Of a stretch of 64,000 nt of DNA, positions 18,301 through 28,030 are shown in pieces. This DNA is from Tenuifilaceae bacterium CYCD (GTDB taxonomy: Bacteria > Bacteroidota > Bacteroidia > Bacteroidales > Tenuifilaceae): positions 372,001 through 436,000 of the forward strand of contig AP027304.1 in the NCBI GenBank assembly GCA_036322835.1. Direction: 5' to 3'. The position numbers were made by a program, and so were the translations under genes. A model generated the notes under the pieces. The model had not been told where the DNA came from, made no database searches, and saw only the letters and a list, made by a program, of their open reading frames with translations. How positions within the stretch are numbered: the stretch's first letter is position 1; every line of letters starts with the position of its first letter.

Positions 18301-21300
18301 ATTCATCAAAAAATATTGAATTGACTGGGACAGAATCCGGCTTGCTCTCTTATTACCAGTTTAATCAGGGCACTGCAGAAGGATCCAATACCGATCTCAG
18401 CACATTAATCGATGCAAAAGGAAATTACAATGGGACTTTGCAAACATTTGCCTTAACCGGATCAACATCAAACTGGGTGAGCGGGGCTCAGGCACCGCAA
18501 GGCTATTTAATTAAGGCATCAACTTCAGATTCTTTTGCTGACCCAATTGACGGAACGGATATTGCAACCGACAACGATCTATCGGATGGAACTGCCCTTA
18601 TTAAAGTAAATCAAGGAGAACAGTCCTATAGCGGGTTTATTGGTGAAAATGGATTAACAACTTATTATTTTAAAATGTGGAGCTACTCCAACAGCGGTAA
18701 TTATATCAATTACAATACAACCGCTACGGCTCCTACTGCATCTTTAACCTATACAAAGACAAAACCAATTACTCATGTTACCGAGTTAAGTGCAAGCAAC
18801 GATAACAAAAAAATATACCTGCAATGGACCGATGCTACCGAGGGAATTCCTTCATTTGGGAACGCTATAAGTTTAGATGGAATAAATGATTACATAAGTA
18901 TTCCTGCATTGGGATCCGATTTATCAACCGTTACCATAGAATCGTGGATTAACCTGAATTCCAGCTCGGCTGCAGGTCTATTCAATACGAATTCCTTCAC
19001 AACAAAAGATCTACATTTACAAATTTGGAATAACAGCACTATTGAATTTGCAATTGGCGGAACTTCGCCCAGTTCCCCATTCCCCCAGGCCACATATCCT
19101 TTTGTACTAAATAAATGGTACCACGTGGCTGTTTCCTATAATTATTCATCGAAACAGGTGAAGTTTTACGTTAATGGCGCTTTAATAAAGACCGTTACCT
19201 TAACAACTGCACAGTATGTAAACTTAACGGCAGCACAAATAGGTGCATATACTACATCCCGTTATTTTACAGGCAAAATCGATGAATATCGGGTATGGAA
19301 TACTGAGCGTACCCAATCGGAAATCTTCAACAATATGTACTCTGAACTTTCGGGTACTGAAAGTGGATTGCTTGCATACTATAAATTTAACCAAGGAACT
19401 GCGGAAGGTGATAATACTGGAATAACAACCGTGACCGATGCTTCGTCAAATGCAAAAAATGGTACTTTGGTTAATCTTTCCCTTTCAGGTACAAACTCAA
19501 ATTGGGTAAGCACCGGGGACATTGGCTATAGAATCTCGGCACCCGATGGATACTTAGTAAAAACTTCAAAAAGCAATGTTTTTACTGACCCTATCAATGG
19601 GACTGCTGAAACCGATGACAATGATTTAACTGATGGTAGCGGAACAATTAATGTTTTAAAGGGAATTCAATCGTATAACGATTGGCAAAACTTTACCGAT
19701 ACCACGGCCTACTACTACAAGGTTTATCCTTATTCAAATTCAGGAACATCCATTATTTACAACACAAATCCAACTGTTCCTACGGTGAAAGACTCGGTGG
19801 GGATTGATGAATTTAAGGAAATAACAACAATTATTTCTGGCTTAGTGCAGGGAAAAGCAAGATGGGCCGATTATGATAACGATGGGGATATGGACTTGCT
19901 TGTATTTGGAGGAAATATAATTAATGTCCAGGGTAATATAACCAATTGCCTCACTAAACTTTATCAGCAAGATGCTCACCATAATTTTACTGAAGTATCG
20001 GCAGGGTTTATAGATGTAGCTGATGGCGATGCCGCTTGGGGCGACTACAACAACGATGGATTGTTAGATTTAATCATTACTGGTGCAAGTGTTTATGACA
20101 TAGCAGGTAATTCATCAAGTCCTGTAACTAAACTTTATATGCAAAATTCCGATCATACATTTACCCTTCAATCATCCGTATCATTTACTGGTCTATTAAA
20201 AAGTTCGATAGCTTGGGGCGATTATGATAATGATGGTGATTTAGATGTTTTAATGTCAGGAAAAGAATTGGTATCAGGTACAACTTTCTCACCTTATGCA
20301 AAAATATACCGAAATAATGGAGATAACACTTTTACGCCTCAATACCAAATCAGTTTTAATGCAATATATGATGGTTCTGTAGCATGGGGCGATTATAACA
20401 ACGATGGATATTTAGATATTTTAATGTCAGGCAGATCGAACAATGGATTGGTAACCGAAATATACACCAACAATCAAAATAACTACTTTTTTAAACAAAA
20501 GAACTTTAACATTGCAGGAATTGAATATGGCGCTTCAACCTGGGGTGATTTTGATAATGATGGCGATTTGGATATTTTAATAAATGGATCTTCCTCATCG
20601 GGAGTAATTACAACCATCTTTAAAAACAATTATCCTGATAATTCTTTTACAGAACTTGAAAATTTAAACATTTCAAAAATATATAATGGATTAGCGCAAT
20701 GGGGCGATATTAACAAGGATGGAAAACTCGACATCATTATATCCGGTTCTGAAGATGGAACTTCCGTAAACTATATTACCCAGATATATTTCCAAAACGA
20801 TGATAATACGTTCTCAATATATTCAGGATCAAACTTTAAGATTGGGAGCAAAGGAGCTTTATCATTGATTGATTTTGACCATGATAACGATCTTGATGTA
20901 TTTATGACCGGTTATAATACTTACAGCGGATCAATATCTTCAGGATTATATCAAAACAATTATCTTATCGCTGTTAATAATCCGAAACCTATAGCGCCAG
21001 TTTCGTTAGTTCGCAATGCCGCACAAGAAAAATCCATTTTGAGTTGGGATAGAGTTACAACTGACAACACTCCGTCTTCAGGTTTATCCTATAACTTAAG
21101 GGTAGGAACAACTTCTGGGGGAATGGACATTGTTTCACCAATGTCTGATATATCAACCACATCAGGATATAATCGGACAGGCCTAATTGGGAATTGTCAG
21201 CAGAATAATTTTAAAATTCTAAAATTAGCACCAGGCAAAACCTATTATTGGAGCGTACAAGCTGTCGATAACAGCTATGCAGGAGGTAATTTCTCGGCCG

Positions 21301-24300
21301 AGAGTTCTTTCTTTGTTGATTCGATACCCGCAAGTGGATTGACTTTTTCACGAATCAGTGATACCGAATATAAAGCTAAATGGACCAGAGGGAATGGAAA
21401 TAGATGTGCAGTATTTTGCAGGGCTGATTCAAGTTTGAATGATGCATTACCCATCATGGGTCAGAAGTATGTTTACAACAGTCGGTTTACTTATGGCGAT
21501 GCAATTCCCTCCACCGATTGGTTCTGTGTTTACAATGGCATTGAAGATAGTGTAACAATAAGTGGCTTATCAGCAAATACAACCTTCACCTTGCAGGTAA
21601 TTGAATATGTGTTTGACGCTTCCGGTAATCCCGTCTATTTCCGACAAAGTAGTCCCAATAATGATGATTGGGGTGTTTTTAACACCGATAGTTATGTTGA
21701 TTTACCTGGATTAGGTGTAGAATTAGGGGCAAAAAGACAATGGGCCGATTTTAATAATGATGGTTACATTGATTATGTATGTACTTCTAGCAATTTTGGG
21801 GAAACTCAATTTTATGTAGCATTTAACAATGGTGATCATACTTTCACAAAAAAACATTTGTTTGAACCTTCAATCAACTATAATCAATTCTTTTTTGTTG
21901 CCGATTTTGACAATGATGGTTACCAGGAAATTGTATTTACAGGACAAAAGTATAGTATTGGATCTTCTAATTCTGCGTCCGACTTCACCTCTATAATTTA
22001 CCATTATAACACCGTAACTAACGATTTGACATTTACAAGTAATGTCGTTAATATACCAACCATGATTATTTACACAAATAAATCATATTTAGTAGATTAT
22101 AATAATGATGGGTATATTGACATTGAAGTTATAGGGGAATTTTATAATGAAAGCAACAAACAGGAAAGTTTTAACCAAATATTTTATAATAATCATGATA
22201 ATACATTTACAGCAGGAGAAACTGATTTATCGATACCTGAAGTATATAGCATTGTAGGAAATGCCGATTTTGACAATGATGGAGATATTGACCGTTTTTC
22301 GAATCTACAGGTTGAACAAAACAATGAAATAACAATACCTGGGAGTTTTAATCCAAACAAAAAGCCAACTACCCCTTCTAGTTTAACATCAAAATCTCTT
22401 GAAGGGAACATGATGCTCAATTGGTCAAACGAAAACACCGATGAAACTCCGGATTCTTCAATGACTTATGATATTAGAATTAGAAAAGTTGGGAACTCTG
22501 ATTGGATTGACAACCCATTAATTGCTGAAAATGGTTACCGAAGGGTTGTTACCCTTGGCAAATACACCACCAATTCTGCCACACTATCTTTAGAATTAGG
22601 AAGTTACGAATGGCAGGTACAGGCTATCGATCAGGGGTATCAGAGTAGTGCCTGGTCAACATTAAATACGTTCACAACAAGTTCGTTTTATACAGCCGAT
22701 ACCGTTTGCCTAGGCGATTCTACAACTTTTACTGATCATAGCGCTATGCTTGAAGGCGAGGCAACATGGTTATGGAATTTTGGAGACAATACGTTTAGCA
22801 CTCTAAAAAATCCCAAACATTGTTTTTCAACTCCTGGCAAACATTATGTTAGTTTATCAGTGAATTCATATGTTTACTCTGATACAGTTTTTGTCAACGA
22901 CACCATACCCGTTTCATTTACTGCCAGCGACGTTTGTTCTGGTTTAGCATCAACTATTAAAAACACAATACCTTCTGTTGGTCTAGTTAATTGGGAATGG
23001 GACTTTGGGGATAATAGCCCTGTTTCAACCACAGGCGATAGTATTTTTGTACATGGATTCCCAACTTTAGGAAATTATAAGATAACATTAACCGCCACTG
23101 GTTCTAATGGTTGTTCGGCCAAAGCTATTCACAATGTCGTCGTTACCACAACACCCAGCGCAGTTTTAACCCTCGAGTATGGCTCACCCACTTTCTGTTC
23201 CGGTGATAGCGTAGTTTATTCGGTTCCTTCCGATTCAAATTATAGTTACCAATGGCAACTCAATAGCGAAAACATAAGCAATACAACAAACCAACTAACG
23301 GTAAAAACACTTTCTGGCAATTATCAGGTAATAGTAACCAATAAACTGGCCTCTACATGCATGGATGTTTCAGCGTTAAAAGCGATTACGATTAACGAAA
23401 CGCCTGCATCTCCTGTTATTACAGCCGAATCGGCCACTACTTTCTGTCAGGGTGATAGCGTTAAACTTAATTTAGGAGCCTTAAGCAATATTACTGTTAA
23501 CTGGTATAAGAATGGAGGAAATCTATTAGGAAACCAGCTATACTACACAGCCAAAGAGCCAGGCCTGTACACTGCTAAAGTAACAAACAGCGTTGGATGT
23601 TCCAATATTTCAAAGGATCCTGTAAGTATTGTGGTTAACGAAGTTCCGGTATTACCCTCTTTAAGTTACGGTTCAACAACTGTTTGTAGCGGAACTAGTG
23701 TTGTATTTAGCACTAACAACGTTTCAGGATTAAACTATCAATGGAAAAATAACGGTGCCAGTATTATTGGCGCTACAACAAACCAATATACTGCAACCTC
23801 GTCGGGCAACTACTCACTTCAATTAACAAATAGTAACGCATGCTGGGCTGAAACGCCAGAAATTGCGGTTACTGTTAATCCCGTTCCCGTGGCTCCAATT
23901 ATTGATCAACCTTACATTACAAGTTTATGTAGCGGAGACAGCGTTTTACTAAGAATTACAGAGGTTCCCGATATTACTTATCAATGGTATCTCAACAATG
24001 GAACTGTAGGTTCCAATTCCAATGAGTTTTATGCCAAGGCTAGTGGCACCTATCAGGTTGAACTTTCTAACTCTTTCAACTGCTCTTCAACATCAACAAA
24101 CAGTATCAATATTGTTGTAAACAACAAGCCGGCCCTTCCATCTGTTTCGTATGGAAATACCACCATTTGCCAAGGGAATAGTGTAGCATTCAACACAAAT
24201 AGTGTTTCGGGATTAAACTATCAGTGGAAAAATGATGGTGCCAATATTTCTGGGGCTACAACTAGTCAATATAGTGCAACCTCGTCGGGAAACTACTCAT

Positions 24301-26072
24301 TGCAAATCACCAATAGCAGTTTATGCTCAGTAGAAACGCCAGAGGTAACGGTAACCGTTAATCCTGTTCCTGCGATTCCAAATATCGATCAGCCTACTAT
24401 TTCCAATTTATGTAGTGGAGACAGTGTCTTACTGAATATTGCAGAGGTGCCTGATGTTACGTATCAATGGTACCTCAATAATGGAACTGTAGGTTCCAAT
24501 TCCAATGAGTTCTATGCCAAGGCTAGTGGAACCTATCAAGTTGCACTGTCTAACTCTTTCAACTGCTCTTCAATCTCAACCAACAGTATCAGTATTGTTG
24601 TAAACAACAAGCCTGATTTTCCATCGATTTCATACGGAAACACCACCGTTTGCCAAGGAAATAGCGTGGTGTTCAACACAAATAGTGTTTCTGGATTAAA
24701 CTATCAGTGGAAAAATGACGGTGCCAATATTTCAGGTGCTACAACTAGTCAATATAGTGCAACCTCATCGGGGAACTACTCATTGCAAATCACCAATAGC
24801 AGTTTATGCTCAGTAGAAACACCCGAGGTAACGGTAACTGTCAACTCAATTCCAACATCACCAATCATAGATCTGCCCTCCACAAATTCATTCTGCAATG
24901 GAGATAGTATATTGTTACAAACAATATATCAGGATGGAATAGATTGGCTTGTTAATGGAATTAGCACAGGAATCAACAGTAATATAATTTATGCAAAAAC
25001 CGGTGGAAAGTATTCTGTAAAGGTTACCAATACCAATTTGTGTGAAGCGATTTCAACCAACTTCATCGATCTGACCATGAATCAACTTCCAACATTACCA
25101 ACTGTATCCACAGGAGAAACATCAATCTGCGAAGGCAATAGTGTTAACTTCTTGGTAGATAATAATCCGCTAGTCACCTACCAATGGTATAAAAATAACG
25201 AACCAATTACCAATGCAACCTCAAACATCTTATCAACTGGTACCGCGGGTGATTATTGGCTCAGAATAACCAATAGCAGTTTATGCAGCATTAGCACATC
25301 GCCCATAAACGTTACAGTTAATGATGTTCCCAACAAGCCAACCATTATCGAGGCTAATAATAACACAAGTTTCTGCCCCGGAACCGAGGTTGAACTGCAA
25401 GTAACGAACTCAATTCCTGAACTTACCTATCAGTGGAAACGATCTGGCATTGCTATAAGCGGAGCGACTCAATCGAACTATGCCGGACAGCTTATTGCAG
25501 GAGACTACAATGTTGAAGTTAAAGCAGGCGGGTGTGCTAATGAGTCTGAAATACTTACGCTAAGCACTAAGGCCGCACCGCCTAAACCCCAAATCTATGC
25601 AAAAGGACCAAATGTTTGGATATTGGCCTGTGATAATACTACTGCATCGGACTACCGCTGGTTCTATAACGATCAACTAATAGTTGGTGCTAAAACACAC
25701 ATATACACGGCCAATCAGAATTTGGGAAATTACTATGTTGAGGTTAACGACGGTGGCGAGTGCTATACCATGAGTGACATTATTAACATCCCTACTGGTG
25801 ACATTATTAATGACATTACAGATTTAGTAAGCGAATCCATTACAGTTTATCCAAATCCAACCACAGATCAATTCAATGTTGAGCTTGGTGGAATCCTACC
25901 TGGAGTGTTGTACGTAGATTTGACTGATGCTTTAGGTAAAACCATAAAACACTTGCAATACCAAGATGTCGGTAATTTTTATATTAATATTTCGGAATTA
26001 CCACGCGGTATATATTTCTGTAGAATGCAGTATAAATCAAGTGTTATCGTTAAAAAAATTGTTAAACAGTAG
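15318..26072 (+). CDS. Giant multidomain T9SS-exported surface protein (Fn3-like, LamG, FG-GAP, PKD, Ig-like)
   Basis: A 3584-residue predicted cell-surface or adhesin-type protein. Order: signal peptide (1-28); a beta-sandwich (about 30-240); five Fn3-like modules (about 250-1500; VTNF...WTDATG...PDGYLI...YYFKIYPYSNSGT), three of which contain an inserted LamG domain (about 392-580, 843-1018, 1181-1358); FG-GAP/VCBS-like repeats with DYDNDGDLD calcium-type motifs (about 1510-1875 and 2140-2328); two PKD domains (about 2458-2610, WNFGDN, WDFGDNSP); roughly ten Ig-like YQW modules (about 2615-3490), two of which are near-identical tandem copies; and a type IX secretion sorting domain (about 3505-3584, VYPNPTTDQFNVEL ... 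GIYFCRMQ ... KKIVKQ). Three proteins follow in the same direction with 15-23 bp or overlapping spacing. No catalytic domain is evident; binding of glycans or cells is inferred. Confidence 0.92.
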   Translation: MIHRFSVKHLVGFVIVLYLLMLQRTLFAQSNYSFSVSSETYATISGTNVDLSSSSLSSPIDIGFTFNFNGIDYTQVVADRRGWLSFNLSSTSSMSSTWYNGDLTNAPMRPLIAPLYYDNGISYHSGATARYTVTGTAPNRIFTFEWYYWTFHWYTNNDVCFQVKLYETSNKIECLYLPMATCYQYEVEPSIGLAFANTGDFLSVTDFSNNAFASSEFESHNFPGMPVANRKYTFEPITPKPAPNNQCTNFAASNIADNFVLTWTDATGSTIPDGYLIMASTSNTFPDPVDETWISQDNDLSEGTGIVKVLKGKQFYNGWKNVQSLTNYYFKIYAYTNSGTLVKYNIVSAPETQLSISKSQPTSHVTNFRIEMVNGNFLLKWTDAHQFGNAIDLNYNMVYPNSCSYIDCGNNSSLDITGNSITLEAWVNPTKNDGSIIQKENSTLDGGYQIYLNNKGQLCFGLYIDGSWSEVVTDPFVLPYNSWSHICGTYDGTTQSIYISGILITSKACSGNITTSSSNLFIGRNHITNFVTFDGQIDEIAIWSTARTQAQIVNDLNLKLTGTETGLAAYYKCNQNVNDATSNTNNATLMNGASYTSSNLSSEIEGYVIQASTTDSFTAIENRTDITIDDDLSDNVGAIKVAQGTQYDSSWVNINSTKPYYFRIIPYSGNGTEIVYNTEDPIPSVSIMPEPTNHVTNFLANAANCNIELSWTDATGDQVPDGYVILASTTGSFTAPADGTPLSNDNDLSDNSGVINVSKGVQNYSQWTGFVSGTTYYFAIYPYSSSGTTINYKTDGDVPQASGSIIIYPEASNQANGFSANNNGSITLNWNDAQGIDITSTNNALNFDGSSDFVTCGAQNPSIFTLEALVNPSVVSSDQAIVSTLNESSSTGMELHINTSGNPVLTIRSASGWLDLNSAITLTTNTWVHIAASYDGSIAKLYVNGVLTTQLSSSSYSQGTSTLLIGRRSSGGYFFNGTIDEVRVWNAALTADEINSSKNIELTGTESGLLSYYQFNQGTAEGSNTDLSTLIDAKGNYNGTLQTFALTGSTSNWVSGAQAPQGYLIKASTSDSFADPIDGTDIATDNDLSDGTALIKVNQGEQSYSGFIGENGLTTYYFKMWSYSNSGNYINYNTTATAPTASLTYTKTKPITHVTELSASNDNKKIYLQWTDATEGIPSFGNAISLDGINDYISIPALGSDLSTVTIESWINLNSSSAAGLFNTNSFTTKDLHLQIWNNSTIEFAIGGTSPSSPFPQATYPFVLNKWYHVAVSYNYSSKQVKFYVNGALIKTVTLTTAQYVNLTAAQIGAYTTSRYFTGKIDEYRVWNTERTQSEIFNNMYSELSGTESGLLAYYKFNQGTAEGDNTGITTVTDASSNAKNGTLVNLSLSGTNSNWVSTGDIGYRISAPDGYLVKTSKSNVFTDPINGTAETDDNDLTDGSGTINVLKGIQSYNDWQNFTDTTAYYYKVYPYSNSGTSIIYNTNPTVPTVKDSVGIDEFKEITTIISGLVQGKARWADYDNDGDMDLLVFGGNIINVQGNITNCLTKLYQQDAHHNFTEVSAGFIDVADGDAAWGDYNNDGLLDLIITGASVYDIAGNSSSPVTKLYMQNSDHTFTLQSSVSFTGLLKSSIAWGDYDNDGDLDVLMSGKELVSGTTFSPYAKIYRNNGDNTFTPQYQISFNAIYDGSVAWGDYNNDGYLDILMSGRSNNGLVTEIYTNNQNNYFFKQKNFNIAGIEYGASTWGDFDNDGDLDILINGSSSSGVITTIFKNNYPDNSFTELENLNISKIYNGLAQWGDINKDGKLDIIISGSEDGTSVNYITQIYFQNDDNTFSIYSGSNFKIGSKGALSLIDFDHDNDLDVFMTGYNTYSGSISSGLYQNNYLIAVNNPKPIAPVSLVRNAAQEKSILSWDRVTTDNTPSSGLSYNLRVGTTSGGMDIVSPMSDISTTSGYNRTGLIGNCQQNNFKILKLAPGKTYYWSVQAVDNSYAGGNFSAESSFFVDSIPASGLTFSRISDTEYKAKWTRGNGNRCAVFCRADSSLNDALPIMGQKYVYNSRFTYGDAIPSTDWFCVYNGIEDSVTISGLSANTTFTLQVIEYVFDASGNPVYFRQSSPNNDDWGVFNTDSYVDLPGLGVELGAKRQWADFNNDGYIDYVCTSSNFGETQFYVAFNNGDHTFTKKHLFEPSINYNQFFFVADFDNDGYQEIVFTGQKYSIGSSNSASDFTSIIYHYNTVTNDLTFTSNVVNIPTMIIYTNKSYLVDYNNDGYIDIEVIGEFYNESNKQESFNQIFYNNHDNTFTAGETDLSIPEVYSIVGNADFDNDGDIDRFSNLQVEQNNEITIPGSFNPNKKPTTPSSLTSKSLEGNMMLNWSNENTDETPDSSMTYDIRIRKVGNSDWIDNPLIAENGYRRVVTLGKYTTNSATLSLELGSYEWQVQAIDQGYQSSAWSTLNTFTTSSFYTADTVCLGDSTTFTDHSAMLEGEATWLWNFGDNTFSTLKNPKHCFSTPGKHYVSLSVNSYVYSDTVFVNDTIPVSFTASDVCSGLASTIKNTIPSVGLVNWEWDFGDNSPVSTTGDSIFVHGFPTLGNYKITLTATGSNGCSAKAIHNVVVTTTPSAVLTLEYGSPTFCSGDSVVYSVPSDSNYSYQWQLNSENISNTTNQLTVKTLSGNYQVIVTNKLASTCMDVSALKAITINETPASPVITAESATTFCQGDSVKLNLGALSNITVNWYKNGGNLLGNQLYYTAKEPGLYTAKVTNSVGCSNISKDPVSIVVNEVPVLPSLSYGSTTVCSGTSVVFSTNNVSGLNYQWKNNGASIIGATTNQYTATSSGNYSLQLTNSNACWAETPEIAVTVNPVPVAPIIDQPYITSLCSGDSVLLRITEVPDITYQWYLNNGTVGSNSNEFYAKASGTYQVELSNSFNCSSTSTNSINIVVNNKPALPSVSYGNTTICQGNSVAFNTNSVSGLNYQWKNDGANISGATTSQYSATSSGNYSLQITNSSLCSVETPEVTVTVNPVPAIPNIDQPTISNLCSGDSVLLNIAEVPDVTYQWYLNNGTVGSNSNEFYAKASGTYQVALSNSFNCSSISTNSISIVVNNKPDFPSISYGNTTVCQGNSVVFNTNSVSGLNYQWKNDGANISGATTSQYSATSSGNYSLQITNSSLCSVETPEVTVTVNSIPTSPIIDLPSTNSFCNGDSILLQTIYQDGIDWLVNGISTGINSNIIYAKTGGKYSVKVTNTNLCEAISTNFIDLTMNQLPTLPTVSTGETSICEGNSVNFLVDNNPLVTYQWYKNNEPITNATSNILSTGTAGDYWLRITNSSLCSISTSPINVTVNDVPNKPTIIEANNNTSFCPGTEVELQVTNSIPELTYQWKRSGIAISGATQSNYAGQLIAGDYNVEVKAGGCANESEILTLSTKAAPPKPQIYAKGPNVWILACDNTTASDYRWFYNDQLIVGAKTHIYTANQNLGNYYVEVNDGGECYTMSDIINIPTGDIINDITDLVSESITVYPNPTTDQFNVELGGILPGVLYVDLTDALGKTIKHLQYQDVGNFYINISELPRGIYFCRMQYKSSVIVKKIVKQ
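23638..24850 (+). repeat. 483-bp tandem repeat inside the T9SS protein gene
   Basis: A unit of 483 bp (161 codons, two Ig-like modules) begins near 23638, 24121 and 24604; the third unit keeps only its first half. The copies starting at 24121 and 24604 are almost identical at DNA level (e.g. the NYQWKNDGANISGATTSQYS segment), while the first is diverged. This indicates recent duplication or gene conversion and makes the locus prone to copy-number change and assembly collapse. Confidence 0.85.
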
Positions 26073-26087
26073 CCACTTATAACGAAT

Positions 26088-28007
26088 ATGAACTATATAA
26101 AGATATTTCTCCGAATTACAATGGTTGCTGTTTGCATTGTTTTCAGTACAAAAACATTCTCGCAGGAATTTTCAGAAAAGCAAAAGGCTGTTATCTATAA
26201 CGAGGCTATTAAATTACTGCGAAACTATGAGCAATTCAACAATCAGATTGCCGACAACGTTGTTGACATCGATCAGGTTAACAAAACAAGTCAAACGCTT
26301 ATTGATCTGTTCGTAAGCAGAAAGGCGATTATATACAACGATCTGGATCCAGCACATAAACTCAGCGAAGCCTATGAACTTGAGACCTACGTATCCAACA
26401 TGCTGCTTTGGTATCCCGATGGAATGAAGTTTTCTATAGATTTTGGCAATATCAAGGCTGGCAATATAATTTCGCACGGGAATGATATTTACACCGTTGA
26501 TCTACTAACCTCAAAACATATCGATGGGAACTACCTTAACCAGCAGAAAAACACACAAACCGAGGAACTTCTATACCGAATTGCCTTTTTTCAAAAGAAT
26601 AAAAACTTTGAAAGCTATAAAATTGCCGGCGTACGAAGCAGTAAATCAAAAACACTGGCCGACGATTCCAAAATGCTGGCCGAGGTAAAAAGCGTAACAT
26701 TCTCCGAAAAAGATATGCAGCTGATAAAGGATCAAACAAGGGCTTTACTTAACGATTATATCAACTTTCTAAACCTACTTACCGATCCCAAGGAATCGTC
26801 TGAGGATAAGTCATACTACAGCATTTCGTTTTTAGGACTATTCAAAGATTCAACCCTTAAGGTTGCCAATGACATTGAACCCGATCCTCAAAGTAGATGG
26901 ATTGCAGTAAACGAGTATGAAAAAAGTCTGGTGAACTCATACCCTGAAGGTATTCGAAATCTAGGTATCAACATCGATTCTGCCGAATTTGGCAAGGTAA
27001 TTCCCGAAGGAAATGAACGCTACTACATAAACGGTTATATCGATAAGTTTTTTTCGGGAAAGTACCAATCAAAAACAGTCTTCCGCGATAATTCCAAGTA
27101 CGACTTTAAGGTTTCGTTTGAACGCGATGAGAATACCTTCAAAAACTTTAAACTGTGCAGTATCGATAAGTTCGGTGTAAATCTCTATAGCCCAACTGCA
27201 GAAACAGCCACACAGGAACTTCCAACTAAACCAATAACCAGTCTTAAACGAAATGGTTTATTCTTAGGCTTTAGCTTGGGCTCTGGAATCGTTCAACTTA
27301 ACGATCCTAATCTAAATAGTAATTCAATCCTAAAATGGGACAACAAGGGAAAAGTCCTGTTTAATGCCGAAGTAAATGCAACATGGTACTTTTATAACAG
27401 AATAGGGATAACCGCAGGGATTGGATATAGTAGATATAGCGCAAATACTAGTTTAAATGGGAGTTTCCGAAATACTGAGTACTCTACCGATACTAACGGG
27501 GAGCTATACCTAAAAAATGTTGATTCGGCTATGGATTCTTTACTAAGCTTCTCATACCTATCAATTCCAATAAGTATAACCTTCCATAGTAACACCGATC
27601 CTGAAAAATGGGGATTTTTCCTTGAAACGGGAATAGTGCCATCATTCAACATCAATTCAAAATATAAAACTACTGGATCGTTCTCAACTTCGGGTTACTA
27701 CGAACAATATCCTGAAACGATGCAAATATTATCAAGTCCAGAGTTAGGCTTTGTATCCAGAACCAACATCAACAATATTGGGAAAGCTGATGTCGCTTCA
27801 TTTTTACTAACATTTAAAGCATGTATTGGAGTGACTTGGCCCATAAACTATTTTACAACCGTATTCTTTGGACCTGAGTTTTCGTATAGTTTAAATAATA
27901 TTTCATCATCATCCACCTATACCGATGCTTTTGGGAATTCATCAGCAGCAAAAAAAGTTGGTATTTCAAAATATGGTGTTAAGTTTGGAGTGAGTTATAA
28001 ATTTTAA
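26088..28007 (+). CDS. Outer-membrane barrel protein with duplicated N-terminal domain, function unknown
   Basis: A 639-residue exported protein, signal peptide to about residue 25 (STKTFSQE). Residues about 35-190 and 213-365 look like two copies of one roughly 150-residue domain: each has an N-terminal helix (LLRNYEQFNN / LLNDYINFLN), a NDLDP or NDIEP turn, an A(Y)E.E..V..YP(D/E)G segment and a strand-rich end (NFESYKIAGV / TFKNFKLCSI). From about 375 onward the sequence is a beta-barrel of the outer-membrane-protein type (GLFLGFSLGSGI ... WYFYNRIGITAGIGYSRYS ... YGVKFGVSYKF). It starts 15 bp after the T9SS giant gene and is probably co-transcribed. I know no name for the repeated domain; the following two genes carry related sequences. 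Confidence 0.8.
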   Translation: MNYIKIFLRITMVAVCIVFSTKTFSQEFSEKQKAVIYNEAIKLLRNYEQFNNQIADNVVDIDQVNKTSQTLIDLFVSRKAIIYNDLDPAHKLSEAYELETYVSNMLLWYPDGMKFSIDFGNIKAGNIISHGNDIYTVDLLTSKHIDGNYLNQQKNTQTEELLYRIAFFQKNKNFESYKIAGVRSSKSKTLADDSKMLAEVKSVTFSEKDMQLIKDQTRALLNDYINFLNLLTDPKESSEDKSYYSISFLGLFKDSTLKVANDIEPDPQSRWIAVNEYEKSLVNSYPEGIRNLGINIDSAEFGKVIPEGNERYYINGYIDKFFSGKYQSKTVFRDNSKYDFKVSFERDENTFKNFKLCSIDKFGVNLYSPTAETATQELPTKPITSLKRNGLFLGFSLGSGIVQLNDPNLNSNSILKWDNKGKVLFNAEVNATWYFYNRIGITAGIGYSRYSANTSLNGSFRNTEYSTDTNGELYLKNVDSAMDSLLSFSYLSIPISITFHSNTDPEKWGFFLETGIVPSFNINSKYKTTGSFSTSGYYEQYPETMQILSSPELGFVSRTNINNIGKADVASFLLTFKACIGVTWPINYFTTVFFGPEFSYSLNNISSSSTYTDAFGNSSAAKKVGISKYGVKFGVSYKF

Positions 28008-28030
28008 GGATATTATACAATAATACGAAT

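Noticed and set aside
23638-24850. Insertion sequence or mobile element
   Set aside because: The repeats are in-frame Ig-like coding units without terminal inverted repeats or transposase.
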